NCBI GenBank assembly: GCA_036514995.1
Contig: DATBWB010000058.1
Coordinates: 1-55,646, forward strand
Length of the DNA: 55,646 bases
Origin: Candidatus Acidiferrales bacterium
GTDB taxonomy: Bacteria; Acidobacteriota; Terriglobia; Acidiferrales; DATBWB01
Direction of reading: 5' to 3'
In this document: positions 1-7,589 of the stretch, piece after piece
Layout of the letters: each line of letters starts with the position of its first letter
How positions within the stretch are numbered: the stretch's first letter is position 1
Made by a program: the position numbers and the translations under genes
The notes under the pieces: model-generated
The model's database searches: none
Told to the model about the DNA's origin: nothing
The model's input: only the letters and a program-made list of their open reading frames with translations

Positions 1-10
1 ATGCTGCCTG

Positions 11-130
11 CCAGTGTCGTTCCAACCTGAGAGAGATCAGGGGGCACCAAGACGACCGCTTCCCGATGGTCCCGAAGCTTCGAGACGATCCAGCGCAACT
101 CCTGGGGGCAAGCAGTTGGAACGGCGCTAG
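11..130. repeat. MITE-like element, copy A
   Basis: Terminal inverted repeats flank a 120 bp non-coding stretch: left arm 11-27, right arm 114-130. The right arm core is AGTTGGAACGGCGCTAG, and the left arm matches its reverse complement at 13 of 17 positions. The same arms bound two other elements in this window (3429-3536 and 45985-46093). The right arm supplies the TAG stop codon of the PilZ gene on the minus strand (127-129). Internal sequence has no obvious coding potential. That this is a mobile miniature element is inference; no transposase is visible. Confidence 0.55.
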
Positions 131-663
131 CGACGCAGTGCCCGGAGCAGCGCGGATCCTTCCGCCTCGGTCAGAATCCCTTTTTTGATCAGAAGGCTGA
201 TGAGCAGGCTCAAGATTTGGCGCTCGGACAAGGACGACTCCTGGGTCGTGTCACGGGGTCTTGGGGCCTCGGGGACCGAGATCTTCTCTCCCCTTAGCTC
301 GGCGAGCCATCTCTCCAGCGCCGGCTTTTGGTCCGGCTCAACGCGCGTAAAGGCGATCCCCATCCCCATGCCCGGCTGGGAATGAACCACTGTACCAGAA
401 GCTTCGAAAGTCCTTTCGTGATGCGTGAGCCGCAGCTTGAGTTCGGTGCCCGCCGAGAAGGGGTTCATCGTATCCACGTAACAACCACTGACGCTCAGGT
501 CAGTGGTGCGTGCCTTGACCGCGGTCTCCGACCGCACGTCGATCAGCTCGGCAGCGGCAACGAACGGGTAGCGAGTGGCCGGAGGCCCTGCGGCAGCCTT
601 GTTGTCGGTCTTCGAGCCCGGCTCGGCTGCGCCCTTCTTTGTTTCGGAAGGAGGTTCGGGCAT
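127..663 (-). CDS. PilZ domain protein
   Basis: A 178-residue protein with a PilZ-like beta-barrel domain at about residues 30-120, the fold that binds cyclic di-GMP in many bacteria. The conserved D/N-x-S-x-x-G signature is present as DLSVSG. The upstream arginine motif is incomplete: RYPFV stands where RxxxR is usual, so c-di-GMP affinity may be weak or absent. The first 28 residues are rich in Pro, Gly and Lys and look disordered. The C-terminal tail (SLLISLLIKKGILTEAEG) is probably helical and may mediate contacts. No signal peptide or membrane segment is seen. The stop codon lies inside the terminal repeat of a MITE-like element, so the last residues may have been changed by insertion. 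A diguanylate cyclase is encoded 35 kb away in the same window. Confidence 0.75.
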   Translation of the reverse strand: MPEPPSETKKGAAEPGSKTDNKAAAGPPATRYPFVAAAELIDVRSETAVKARTTDLSVSGCYVDTMNPFSAGTELKLRLTHHERTFEASGTVVHSQPGMGMGIAFTRVEPDQKPALERWLAELRGEKISVPEAPRPRDTTQESSLSERQILSLLISLLIKKGILTEAEGSALLRALRR

Positions 664-761
664 GGTTTACGTGGCAACCATTCTAGACGAATAGAAGGAC
701 TCTGGCCACACGGATTGAGCGTGTGGCACAGGCAAGCCGCATCTTTTTCTGCGCAAGCTCC

Positions 762-1097
762 CACCCTTAAAATATGGAACACATCAAGGTAGTCGGTGTG
801 TAACCGCCGGAGGCAGCTTTCGAGGCCCCGGCGAACCACCCAGTTACCGAAATTGCCCACGCCGGTGGCCACGACAAACTTCTCGTGATGGGCGGGCAGC
901 ACTTCGCGGAGAACCCGGACCATCTGCACATCCCAGTAAAACCAGAAAAGGTAGTTCATGCCGGCTTCGATGCCCGCGCGAAGCGCCGCCCCGCCCGGCC
1001 GGTAACGACCGCTCAACCCGAGCCGGAAGACTCGCTGCCCGGTACGGCCGAGGGTCGTGAACAGAAAGTCCGTGACGAGGCTAGTTTCCTTTTGCAT
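762..1097 (-). pseudogene. Aldo/keto reductase, truncated remnant
   Basis: The first roughly 112 codons read like the N-terminal half of a divergent aldo/keto reductase: a GRTGxxVFRLGLSG start, a GIEAGMNYLFWFYWD segment, FVVATGVGNFG, and the typical LHTDYLDVFHIL strand. Full-length members have about 280-330 residues. After that point the frame stays open to 543, but the translation becomes low-complexity, Arg/Pro-rich and runs antisense-like through the start of the PilZ gene, so the barrel is cut short. The fragment starts 45 bp after the PiT transporter gene in the same orientation, suggesting it once belonged to that transcription unit. It could still make a short peptide, but no reductase activity is expected. 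Confidence 0.6.
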
Positions 1098-1142
1098 TCT
1101 TTTCTCTTATCCCGCCATGAACCTGCCCGGCCTGATGGCGGG

Positions 1143-2138
1143 CTAGTGCCAGAACACTTGGAGAATTTTCGTGACGCCCCAGCCCAGAAAGGCGCAGAAG
1201 GGGAAAGTGAGAATCCAGGCGATTACCATTTCTCGGCCTACGCCCCAGCGCACGGCGGAGAAGCCACGAGTGCTGCCGACACCCATAATGGCGGTGTTGA
1301 TGGTGTGAGTGGTGCTGAGGGGCACGCCGAGGCGGGAGGCGAGTTCGATGGTGAGGGCGGCGGCGGTCTCGGCGCAAAAGCCATGCACGGGCTCTAGCTT
1401 GGTGAGTCGCAGCCCCATGGTGCGGACGATGCGCCAGCCCCCGACGGCGGTGCCCATGCCCATCGTTACCGCGCAGAGCAGGACGACCCAGTTGGGGATA
1501 GCGAATGCCGGCGTCAAACCTCCCAGAAAAAGAGCCAGGGCAAAGACGCCGATGAACTTCTGGCCGTCGTTGTTGCCGTGGCTGAAAGCCATAAACGCGG
1601 CTGAGAGAATCTGGAGCCGGCCAAAAATCACTCGCACCCTTTCCGGACGGGCCCGAAAGAAGATGCGATAGACCAGAATCATTAAGAGCAAGCCGCCGCC
1701 GAAGCCGAGGAAGGAGGAAAATCCGATACCGACGAGAACCTTTTTCCACCCCTCCCAGAGCAGCGCCTGTGGCCCGGCCGTTGCCAGGGCGGCTCCGCTG
1801 AGCCCGGCGACCAGAGCGTGGCTTTCGCTGGTAGGCAGGCCACGCGTCCAGGCCAGCATGCTCCAGCAAACAATGGCGATCATGGCAGTGGCGATGGTCT
1901 GCAAGTTGATGACGGCTGGATTGACAATCCCTTTCCCAATGGTATGCGCCACGGCCTGGCCGGCAAAGGCACCGGCGATGTTCAGGGCCGTTGCCATGAG
2001 CACGGCCGGATACGGCCGGAGCACCCGGGTGGAAACGACGGTGGCGATGGCATTGGGAGCGTCCGTCCAGCCGTTCACGAACTCGGCCGCCAAGACAAGG
2101 AGAAGGACAACCAGGGTGGAAGTCTCAATTCCCGCCAT
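1143..2138 (-). CDS. pit: PiT-family inorganic phosphate transporter
   Basis: A 331-residue integral membrane protein of the PHO4/PiT family, which takes up inorganic phosphate (often as a neutral metal-phosphate complex) with protons or sodium. The family's duplicated signature is visible: GWTDAPNAIATVVSTR near residue 23 and GVPLSTTHTINTAIMGVG near residue 270, with HGNNDGQKFIG in the middle loop. About nine to ten hydrophobic segments can be picked out. It is shorter than E. coli PitA (about 500 residues), but this compact form is common in operons with a DUF47 protein, as here: the DUF47 gene lies 80 bp upstream on the same strand. The inner membrane is the expected location. Whether the substrate is phosphate or sulfate cannot be proven from sequence, but the DUF47 pairing favours phosphate. 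Confidence 0.9.
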   Translation of the reverse strand: MAGIETSTLVVLLLVLAAEFVNGWTDAPNAIATVVSTRVLRPYPAVLMATALNIAGAFAGQAVAHTIGKGIVNPAVINLQTIATAMIAIVCWSMLAWTRGLPTSESHALVAGLSGAALATAGPQALLWEGWKKVLVGIGFSSFLGFGGGLLLMILVYRIFFRARPERVRVIFGRLQILSAAFMAFSHGNNDGQKFIGVFALALFLGGLTPAFAIPNWVVLLCAVTMGMGTAVGGWRIVRTMGLRLTKLEPVHGFCAETAAALTIELASRLGVPLSTTHTINTAIMGVGSTRGFSAVRWGVGREMVIAWILTFPFCAFLGWGVTKILQVFWH

Positions 2139-2218
2139 CGGGTGGCCTCCGAGCAGATGCCTTCCCCAAACACGGATAAGTCACGAAGCTAGCGGGGTAC
2201 AGAGGACGGCCGTCGAGC

Positions 2219-2851
2219 TCAGCCGCCTTTCAGAACGACGGCTTCCAGGACGTTGGCGACGTCCTCGCACTTGTCGGTGGCGAACTCGAGCACTTCGATG
2301 ATCTCTTTCCACTTGATAATTTGCACGGGGTCCTTTTCTTCTTCGAAGAGCTGAGCGATCAGGGAGTGGCAGAGCCGATCACCTTCATTTTCCAGCCGGT
2401 TGATCTCAATGCAGTAGTCGAGGATGAGGACATGGTTCCGCTTCTCGAGCACACGCACCGCCGCCACCACCTGCTCGGCGGCCCGCAGCACGATCTTGGC
2501 CAGCTCGACCACGCCGGGGCGGATGTGCTCGAGGCCGTAAATTACCAGCCGGCCGGCAACAGCATCAATCAGGTCGAGCACGTCGTCCATTTTGCTGGCA
2601 AGCTCGTGGATGTCTTCGCGGCCAAAGGGGGTAATGAACGTTTGGTCGAGCCGCCTCATGAGGTTGTGGGTGATGGTGTCGCCCTTGTGCTCGAGGTCTT
2701 TGATCTTTCCCGTCTGGGCAGCCACGTCGGTGTAATGCTCCAGCAGTTCGGTCAGAGCCTTGGCAGCGGCGTGGATGTTCTCCGCCTGCTCGGCGAACAG
2801 GTCGAAGAAAGACAGTTCGCGCGGCAGAATCCGGCTCAGCAATCCTGGCAT
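2219..2851 (-). CDS. DUF47 (PhoU-like) accessory protein of PiT transporter
   Basis: A 210-residue, almost wholly helical cytosolic protein of the DUF47/TIGR00153 family, distantly related to PhoU. Recognisable elements are the N-terminal FFDLFAEQAENI helix, IKDLEHKGDTITHNL and DREDIHELASKMDDVLDLID-type acidic helices, which in PhoU-like proteins bind metal clusters. It is encoded immediately upstream of the PiT gene on the same strand, the usual arrangement for this family. The established association is with control or stability of PiT transport, although the biochemical role is not well defined. Length is normal for the family (about 205-215). The start is an ATG about 8 bp downstream of a GGAG-like ribosome-binding site. 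Confidence 0.88.
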   Translation of the reverse strand: MPGLLSRILPRELSFFDLFAEQAENIHAAAKALTELLEHYTDVAAQTGKIKDLEHKGDTITHNLMRRLDQTFITPFGREDIHELASKMDDVLDLIDAVAGRLVIYGLEHIRPGVVELAKIVLRAAEQVVAAVRVLEKRNHVLILDYCIEINRLENEGDRLCHSLIAQLFEEEKDPVQIIKWKEIIEVLEFATDKCEDVANVLEAVVLKGG

Positions 2852-3003
2852 GACAGTCGAACTCCTTTAAGAAGTGCTCAACGAGCGTCCGACTATACCC
2901 GAAACAAAGGCTGCGGGCAAGGAAGGGCTGCGGGGAAGAGCGCGTTACGGCGACCGACTGAGGCATGCATAAGGGACTCGCGGATATTCATTCGCCCTAC
3001 CGT

Positions 3004-3034
3004 GGGCAAGCCCCGTTGAATCGGGGCAAGCTAC
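3004..3034. repeat. Short palindrome, GCCCCG/CGGGGC type
   Basis: GCCCCG (3010-3015) and CGGGGC (3022-3027) pair across a TTGAAT loop, with flanking GCAA/CAAGC sequence. Near-identical palindromes recur at 9414-9432, 10894-10912 and 20791-20809. It lies at the 3' end of the small membrane-protein gene at 3031-3402, so it may also stop or stabilise transcripts. Confidence 0.5.
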
Positions 3035-3402
3035 TTGCGAACGGTCACCGCATACCAGAGGACGGAACCGTCCCCTTCGGTTACCGGCTCGATCCTCAAG
3101 ATCGTAAAAGGCGGCTGAAGGTTTTTCGCAAGCGCTTGATGCACGGCGCGTTCCCAGCCGGGCTTGTCGGCGGCGGGCAGCAACTCCGCGCTCACTCGAT
3201 AGACTCTCAAGCGAGCCGCGGGCTCTTCGGTAAGCAACTGGATCCCGGCGGTGGGATTGGGGGTTGGAACCTGGTCGTGGAACCAGCTCCGGGGAGTGAG
3301 GAAGACAAAGAGGAGGACGGCGGCAACGGCGATGTCATACTGCCAGGTGCCGCGCTCCTGCGACCAGAAGAAAAAGCGCGAAAAATTTCGCGATGGATTC
3401 AT
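3031..3402 (-). CDS. Unknown protein with one N-terminal membrane segment
   Basis: A 123-residue protein not matched to a known family. A basic N-terminus with aromatic residues (NFSRFFFWSQERG) precedes one hydrophobic segment at about residues 22-40 (IAVAAVLLFVFLTP). A soluble region of about 80 residues with alternating strand/helix pattern follows, ending in WYAVTVRK. This suggests a membrane-anchored protein with its C-terminal domain outside the membrane. The start is uncertain: an ATG at 3402 is preferred because it places the basic residues just before the membrane segment; another in-frame ATG lies at 3426. It follows MITE-like copy B downstream of the ABC ATPase gene, so any former link to that operon has been interrupted. 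Confidence 0.5.
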   Translation of the reverse strand: MNPSRNFSRFFFWSQERGTWQYDIAVAAVLLFVFLTPRSWFHDQVPTPNPTAGIQLLTEEPAARLRVYRVSAELLPAADKPGWERAVHQALAKNLQPPFTILRIEPVTEGDGSVLWYAVTVRK

Positions 3403-3428
3403 ACGAATTTTTCCAGCCTGGCGCATGA

Positions 3429-3536
3429 CTGGTGCCGTTCCAACTTGATGAGCCTATACATCTCGATCCTGGATGATCAATAAAGCATGCCGTGTGACTT
3501 GCCGAAAATGGCCTCAAATAGTTGGAACGGCACTAG
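3429..3536. repeat. MITE-like element, copy B
   Basis: This is the clearest copy of the family. The left arm 3429-3445 and right arm 3520-3536 are inverted repeats matching at 16 of 17 positions, with a perfect 14 bp core (AGTTGGAACGGCAC on the right). The element is 108 bp, non-coding and AT-richer than its surroundings. Its right end contains the TAG stop codon of the ABC ATPase gene (minus strand, 3533-3535), exactly as copy A does for the PilZ gene. Confidence 0.6.
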
Positions 3537-4213
3537 GCGACGCCGTCCTGGATTTGTCCATCGCGCATGTGCATCACCCGGCGGGCGTAGGCTGCGGCCT
3601 CCGGGTTATGGGTGATCATCAGGATGGTCTGCCCCAATTCCTGGTTCAGCTTTTCGAGCATCTTCAGCACGACTTCCGCGGTCTTGCTGTCCAGGTTGCC
3701 GGTGGGCTCATCCGCCAGCACAATTTTAGGTTCGTTGATGATGGCGCGGGCGATGGCGACGCGCTGCTGCTCGCCGCCGGAGAGCATGGAGGGTTTGTGG
3801 CGAAGGCGCTCGCTCAGCCCGAGCAAGTCGGTGACCAGCTTAAAGCGGTGGGGATCGAAGCCGTTGCCGTGGATGTGCTGGGCGATGGCGATATTGCCTT
3901 CGGCGGTCAGTGTCGGAAGGAGGTTGAACCGCTGGAACACGAAGCCGATCTTGGTGCGACGAATCTGCGTCCGCACGGCGTCCGAAAGTTCAGTGAGGTC
4001 GTTCCCATCCACCAGCACCCGGCCCCGAGTGGCCTGCGTCAGCCCACCGATGATATAGAGCAGCGTGGATTTTCCGCAGCCGGAAGGGCCCATGACGGCA
4101 ACGAATTCCCCCGGCATCACCTCCAACGATACCCCTTGCAAGGCGGCCACATCTACCTTGCCCACGCGGTAGATCTTCCAGAGATTCTCGGTTTTTAGGA
4201 TAGCTTCGGACAA
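3533..4213 (-). CDS. ABC transporter ATP-binding protein, LolD/MacB type
   Basis: An ATPase of about 226 residues in the LolD/MacB/FtsE branch, which powers FtsX-type permeases rather than ordinary transmembrane transport. The Walker A is GPSGCGKST, the Q-loop QRFNLLP, the signature motif [14 protein letters not shown], Walker [12 protein letters not shown], and the switch histidine sits in MITHNPEAA. Length is typical. A TTG start at 4213 is chosen because family members begin just before the [11 protein letters not shown] strand; the longer upstream reading to 4321 translates palindromic intergenic repeats. The partner permease ends 170 bp upstream. The stop codon is part of a MITE-like terminal repeat. 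The substrate is unknown; an export, lipoprotein-release or cell-envelope role is inferred from the lipoprotein gene in the same unit. Confidence 0.88.
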   Translation of the reverse strand: MSEAILKTENLWKIYRVGKVDVAALQGVSLEVMPGEFVAVMGPSGCGKSTLLYIIGGLTQATRGRVLVDGNDLTELSDAVRTQIRRTKIGFVFQRFNLLPTLTAEGNIAIAQHIHGNGFDPHRFKLVTDLLGLSERLRHKPSMLSGGEQQRVAIARAIINEPKIVLADEPTGNLDSKTAEVVLKMLEKLNQELGQTILMITHNPEAAAYARRVMHMRDGQIQDGVA

Positions 4214-4382
4214 CCCCGCCTCACGGGGCACGCTACGCCCCGACCAAACATAAATCTTACACCCATCAGCGCGGGTCTGCCAGCCCCGGCCTTTCCCACG
4301 CACGGCACAGCGTAGGGGCAAGCTTCAGCTTGCCCTCTCTCTCTCGCTTGCCCTCGTTTTGGCGCGGTCTAAAGACCGGCCC
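4214..4382. repeat. Palindrome-rich gap inside ABC operon
   Basis: The 169 bp between permease and ATPase genes hold three hairpins and no gene: CGGGGC/GCCCCG at 4224-4242, GGGCAAGCT/AGCTTGCCC at 4316-4335 and GGTCT/AGACC at 4366-4377. The first lies right before the ATPase start and could affect its translation. The sequence resembles the dispersed palindromes found elsewhere in the window. Confidence 0.5.
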
Positions 4383-5480
4383 CTACTCATACGCCAAGGC
4401 TTCAATGGGGTCCTGTTTGGCGGCCAGATAGGCCGGGTAAAGGGCGCCGGCCAGAGCCGCGACGGCTGCCAGGAACGAAGCTTTTGCGAGCCAGCCGCCG
4501 GTGATGAGGATGATCAGGGTGGGAAAGAGATTTAGCATCAGCGCCCGCGTCAGGTAGCTCAGGCCGATGCCCGCGCCGATGCCGATGCCGCCAAGCAGCC
4601 CCGCCTCGCTCAGCACCAGCTTGACGAGGTAGCGGTCGGAAGCGCCCATGGATTTCAGAATCCCGATTTCGTGGGTGCGCTCGAGGATGGTGGTGTACAT
4701 GGAGAGGAAAATCACCAGGAACCCGATGACCACCGCCAGCACGATCATGGAGTCAACGAACGCGTTCAACCCGGGCAGGCTGCTCGAGGTCATCATGGAA
4801 AGGTAGGATTTGAGCGGCCGGAGCTGGTGCCGGGGAAAGACCCGCTGCATGGCCGCCATCACCTGGCTGGTTTCCTCCGGGTCTTTGCACTTGACAAAGA
4901 AGATGGAAGCTTTGTCTTGCGACCCGGAAAGGTCCTGAAGAGTGGCGAGGGGGACGAACAGGCGCGATCCCTTGCCGTGCTCGACGATGCCGACCACCCG
5001 AAAATCATGGTCCAGCAAACGCCTGGTTTCCCCCACGCGAATCTTTTTGGCCGCGGCATAGAAATCGTCCACCAGAAGCTCGTCCGGTTCCTCGAATGCG
5101 CCTCCCTGGTGGAACACGAAGCCGCCCGAAACGGCGTCGAAGCTCTTCGGCTCGATGCCATAGATCAACTCAATGCCGGCGGAATGGAACTGAACCAGGA
5201 CCGGCGCCACCGCCTTGACGCCCTTCATTTGCTCGAGCTTCTCCCGGATCCGGATGGGCATGGGCGCGCCGCTGAAGGCCAGAATCAACGACGAAGAGGG
5301 CGGCTGCATCATGATGTCGGCACCGATGCCCTCAATGCGCTTGGCCGAGTCTTGAAGCAGCCCGCTCGTCAAACCCACGATGATAACGACCAAGGTCACC
5401 TCGACGGCGATGGCGATGATACTGATCGCCGTCCGCACGGGGCGATGGGCGATGTTGCGGCTGATCAACTCAGCGATCAT
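4383..5480 (-). CDS. ABC transporter permease, FtsX/MacB type
   Basis: A 365-residue permease with the FtsX-domain layout: one N-terminal membrane helix (residues about 17-38, TAISIIAIAVEVTLVVIIVG), a large MacB-like periplasmic domain (about 40-235), then three C-terminal helices. Between the first two of these runs the conserved TTILERTHEIGILKSMGAS loop, which contacts the ATPase. The C-terminus PAYLAAKQDPIEALAYE is the usual family ending. Members move substrates across or out of the outer leaflet by mechanotransmission rather than forming a channel. The gene overlaps the upstream lipoprotein gene by 4 bp (ATGA), which implies translational coupling. Its ATPase partner is encoded 170 bp downstream. 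Confidence 0.88.
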   Translation of the reverse strand: MIAELISRNIAHRPVRTAISIIAIAVEVTLVVIIVGLTSGLLQDSAKRIEGIGADIMMQPPSSSLILAFSGAPMPIRIREKLEQMKGVKAVAPVLVQFHSAGIELIYGIEPKSFDAVSGGFVFHQGGAFEEPDELLVDDFYAAAKKIRVGETRRLLDHDFRVVGIVEHGKGSRLFVPLATLQDLSGSQDKASIFFVKCKDPEETSQVMAAMQRVFPRHQLRPLKSYLSMMTSSSLPGLNAFVDSMIVLAVVIGFLVIFLSMYTTILERTHEIGILKSMGASDRYLVKLVLSEAGLLGGIGIGAGIGLSYLTRALMLNLFPTLIILITGGWLAKASFLAAVAALAGALYPAYLAAKQDPIEALAYE

Positions 5481-6367
5481 CGTGAAGCTTCCTTCGAGGC
5501 TTCGAGCTTCACCAACTCCGAGCCGGGCGGCTGGGCCAGCTCAAATTTTTCGGCGGCGAGCGGTTGATTGGCGATCAATTTCTGAACCTGGAGAACCAGC
5601 GTGTAATCGTCGCGTGGCCGCAGAAGCGTGATCGAGCGCGGGTAGTTGATCTCGCCGAAAGCCGCATAGTCGGCATAGGTTGCATCGGAGACCAGCCGCC
5701 CGCCGGACGCAAAACTCTGAATGCGGGCTACGCTCAAGTCCGCCCGATCCAGCCATATTTTTTTCTGGATCTCGAGGCCGGCTTCGCCCCCGGCCGGCTT
5801 TTCCCGCAGCAGAGAAATGACGTAGTAACGATACGGCGGCGCGTCCCACTCCTCGGGAAAGGTTCGCAAACCAGAATCGGCCGAGCGCTCGGCGACGGGT
5901 GACGGTAAGAGCGCCTCCACCAGGTGCCCCGGCCGGAGGTTTTCAATCGGCTTCTTCGAAACGCGCTCCAGGCGGTTCGGACCCACGATGAACTTCTTCT
6001 TGGACGGGATGGAAATCTGGAACGTCTCGCCATCCGTCACCATGTCAAAAATGTTGGTGTGAACAAGGGGCGCCTGGCCGATGAGGCGCAGCTTGGCCGG
6101 CCGCTCGGCAAGGATGAAGGCGCGAATGTCGTGGTATTGCTCGATGACCCCGGAATAGGTCGAACCGGCGGTAGGGAAGAGTTGCACCGTGGCGTTGAGA
6201 GTGCGGATGGAGTCCGCCCAGGCGCGATATCGCTCGAGAAGCGTGTCCAGCGTCGCTTCCTGCGCGGGGCGTATGGCCGAGGGTGGCAGCCGCTTGATCA
6301 CCTTCACCTTGGGGCCGCAGCCACCCAGCGCCAGGGTCGAGACGATGACGATGATGGCACATTTCAT
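5477..6367 (-). CDS. Lipoprotein with LolA-like/DUF4292-type domain
   Basis: A 296-residue predicted lipoprotein. The signal peptide runs from MKCAIIVIVST to a lipobox LALGGC, so Cys17 should be lipidated. The rest resembles LolA/LolB-fold proteins (DUF4292-like): RAWADSIRTLNATVQL, RAFILAERPAKLRLIGQAP, FDMVTDGETFQISIPSKKKFIVG and later YYVISLL strands. Such folds bind acyl chains or lipoproteins. The 4 bp overlap with the FtsX-type permease suggests a three-part lipoprotein, permease and ATPase system. The ATG at 6367 is chosen because it starts the signal peptide. A promoter candidate lies 50-80 bp upstream. The exact cargo is unknown. Confidence 0.72.
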   Translation of the reverse strand: MKCAIIVIVSTLALGGCGPKVKVIKRLPPSAIRPAQEATLDTLLERYRAWADSIRTLNATVQLFPTAGSTYSGVIEQYHDIRAFILAERPAKLRLIGQAPLVHTNIFDMVTDGETFQISIPSKKKFIVGPNRLERVSKKPIENLRPGHLVEALLPSPVAERSADSGLRTFPEEWDAPPYRYYVISLLREKPAGGEAGLEIQKKIWLDRADLSVARIQSFASGGRLVSDATYADYAAFGEINYPRSITLLRPRDDYTLVLQVQKLIANQPLAAEKFELAQPPGSELVKLEASKEASR

Positions 6368-6415
6368 AAAGCCTTCGATCCCCGGTGATCCGCGGCGGCC
6401 GCCGAGCAAATGGGC

Positions 6416-6445
6416 AATCTAGCAGCCGCTCCGATAGCCTGTCAA
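6416..6445 (-). promoter_or_regulatory. Candidate sigma-70 promoter for lipoprotein-ABC operon
   Basis: Read on the minus strand, TTGACA (6445-6440) is followed 18 bp later by TAGATT (6421-6416). Transcription would start near 6409, about 40 nt before the lipoprotein ATG. A hairpin with AAGCCGGC/GCCGGCTT arms just upstream (about 6449-6475) could end the preceding transcript. Confidence 0.45.
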
Positions 6446-6473
6446 TCGAAGCCGGCCATGCCCTGACGCCGGC

Positions 6474-7019
6474 TTACATTTTCATCCTCAGGTTATGACG
6501 GGCGGCAATGGGTTGCAGTTGCCTGGCGAGATCGGCGGTTGTGAGTCGATCGGAGAACACGATCACCTGGCCGTCGTAGAGTTCGATGACCGCCATGGCG
6601 GTGTAGCGTTCGAGGGCGCCAGCATAGGCATCGACGCCGCGATGGGAAAGGTCTCTTTCCAGATCGGGATCGGCACTGGCGCCATTTCCGGCCCGACCGC
6701 CGAAGAGATCGCCGTAGAAGCGCTGCGCCAGTTGCGCCAGCGATTCCGCCCCGGGCGAGGCGACGCTCAAGCACCGCTCGCCGGCAAGCATGCAACAGGG
6801 AATCCCGTGGCCAGCGCAAAAATCTCCCACCCGCCGCGTCTGGCTGAAGAAGTCGAGCGAATAAGCCTGGCTGCCAAACAGGGCAGCCAGGATTTCCGTC
6901 CACACGGGCACCGCGCTCGCCGGGGTCAGCGGCTCTTGTGTCTCTTCGTCGTAGAGGGAGAGCCGCAGCGTCCCCACCGGCAGCCCAAGATCCACCGACT
7001 CCAGTTCGAGCAGGGTCAC
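6474..7019 (-). CDS. Unknown protein, last gene of ruvX-mltG operon
   Basis: A 181-residue protein of no recognised family. It starts 9 bp after the preceding gene in a tightly packed four-gene unit (ruvX, mltG, unknown, unknown). It contains no signal peptide or membrane segment. A central region has four cysteines (DFCAGHGIPCCMLAGERC), which could bind metal or form disulfides. The C-terminal part (AVIELYDGQVIVFSDRLTTADLARQL) reads like an alpha/beta domain. Codon usage and GC are like its neighbours, so it appears native rather than acquired. No function is assigned. Confidence 0.6.
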   Translation of the reverse strand: MTLLELESVDLGLPVGTLRLSLYDEETQEPLTPASAVPVWTEILAALFGSQAYSLDFFSQTRRVGDFCAGHGIPCCMLAGERCLSVASPGAESLAQLAQRFYGDLFGGRAGNGASADPDLERDLSHRGVDAYAGALERYTAMAVIELYDGQVIVFSDRLTTADLARQLQPIAARHNLRMKM

Positions 7020-7028
7020 GGGAGAGTA

Positions 7029-7580
7029 TCAAACCGCCGGCCCGGCCGGGCCAAAGCGCTCCTGGAATTCCGGCGACTGCTTTCGCAATTCCAACCAGTC
7101 AAAGAAGGCATCGGGGAGCTCCAGCCACCGGCCGAACCAGAGCGCGATCTCCTCTTTCTCAGCTCGCTTGTTGGAGGCAACCTTCGCGTTGCGCGCGATC
7201 ATCATCGCCCGGCGCTGGCCTTTCTGAGCCACCGCCCGCACCCGGTTCAGGGCGCGGCGGTCCGCCACCTTCTGGAATTTTCGCCAGAGTTCGTCCAAGC
7301 GGACGAGCGATACCTCCGCGTCGTAGAGCGTGCTGAAATGAAGGAGGTCGCGAAATTCTTCTTCGTAGCGGCCCTCGGTATCGGTGGCTTGCGATTCGAC
7401 CACCGGGATGCCGGCGTCCTCCAACACACTTGCCAGGTAGTCGAGCGAAGTCGGGCCCTCTTCCGGCCCGAGCTGAACGATCAGCCGCCGGGCAATGCCA
7501 TCCAGATCGGATAGTGTCGCGCGGCGGAGATTCATCCCCCGGGCGACCTCCAGGATCAGGGACTTTTTCGTCTTGCTCAC
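7029..7580 (-). CDS. Unknown protein in ruvX-mltG operon
   Basis: A 183-residue, charged, mostly helical cytosolic protein of no recognised family. It starts 9 bp after mltG and ends 9 bp before the next unknown gene, so the genes are surely co-transcribed. The N-terminus (SLILEVARGMNLRRATLSDLDGIARRLIVQLG) looks like a small helical domain. The middle has a KVADRRALNRVRAVAQKGQRR stretch rich in Arg/Lys that could contact nucleic acid. The C-terminal WLELPDAFFDWLELRKQSPEFQERFG is acidic-amphipathic. No membrane segments are present. Confidence 0.6.
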   Translation of the reverse strand: MSKTKKSLILEVARGMNLRRATLSDLDGIARRLIVQLGPEEGPTSLDYLASVLEDAGIPVVESQATDTEGRYEEEFRDLLHFSTLYDAEVSLVRLDELWRKFQKVADRRALNRVRAVAQKGQRRAMMIARNAKVASNKRAEKEEIALWFGRWLELPDAFFDWLELRKQSPEFQERFGPAGPAV

Positions 7581-7589
7581 CAGTCTCCC

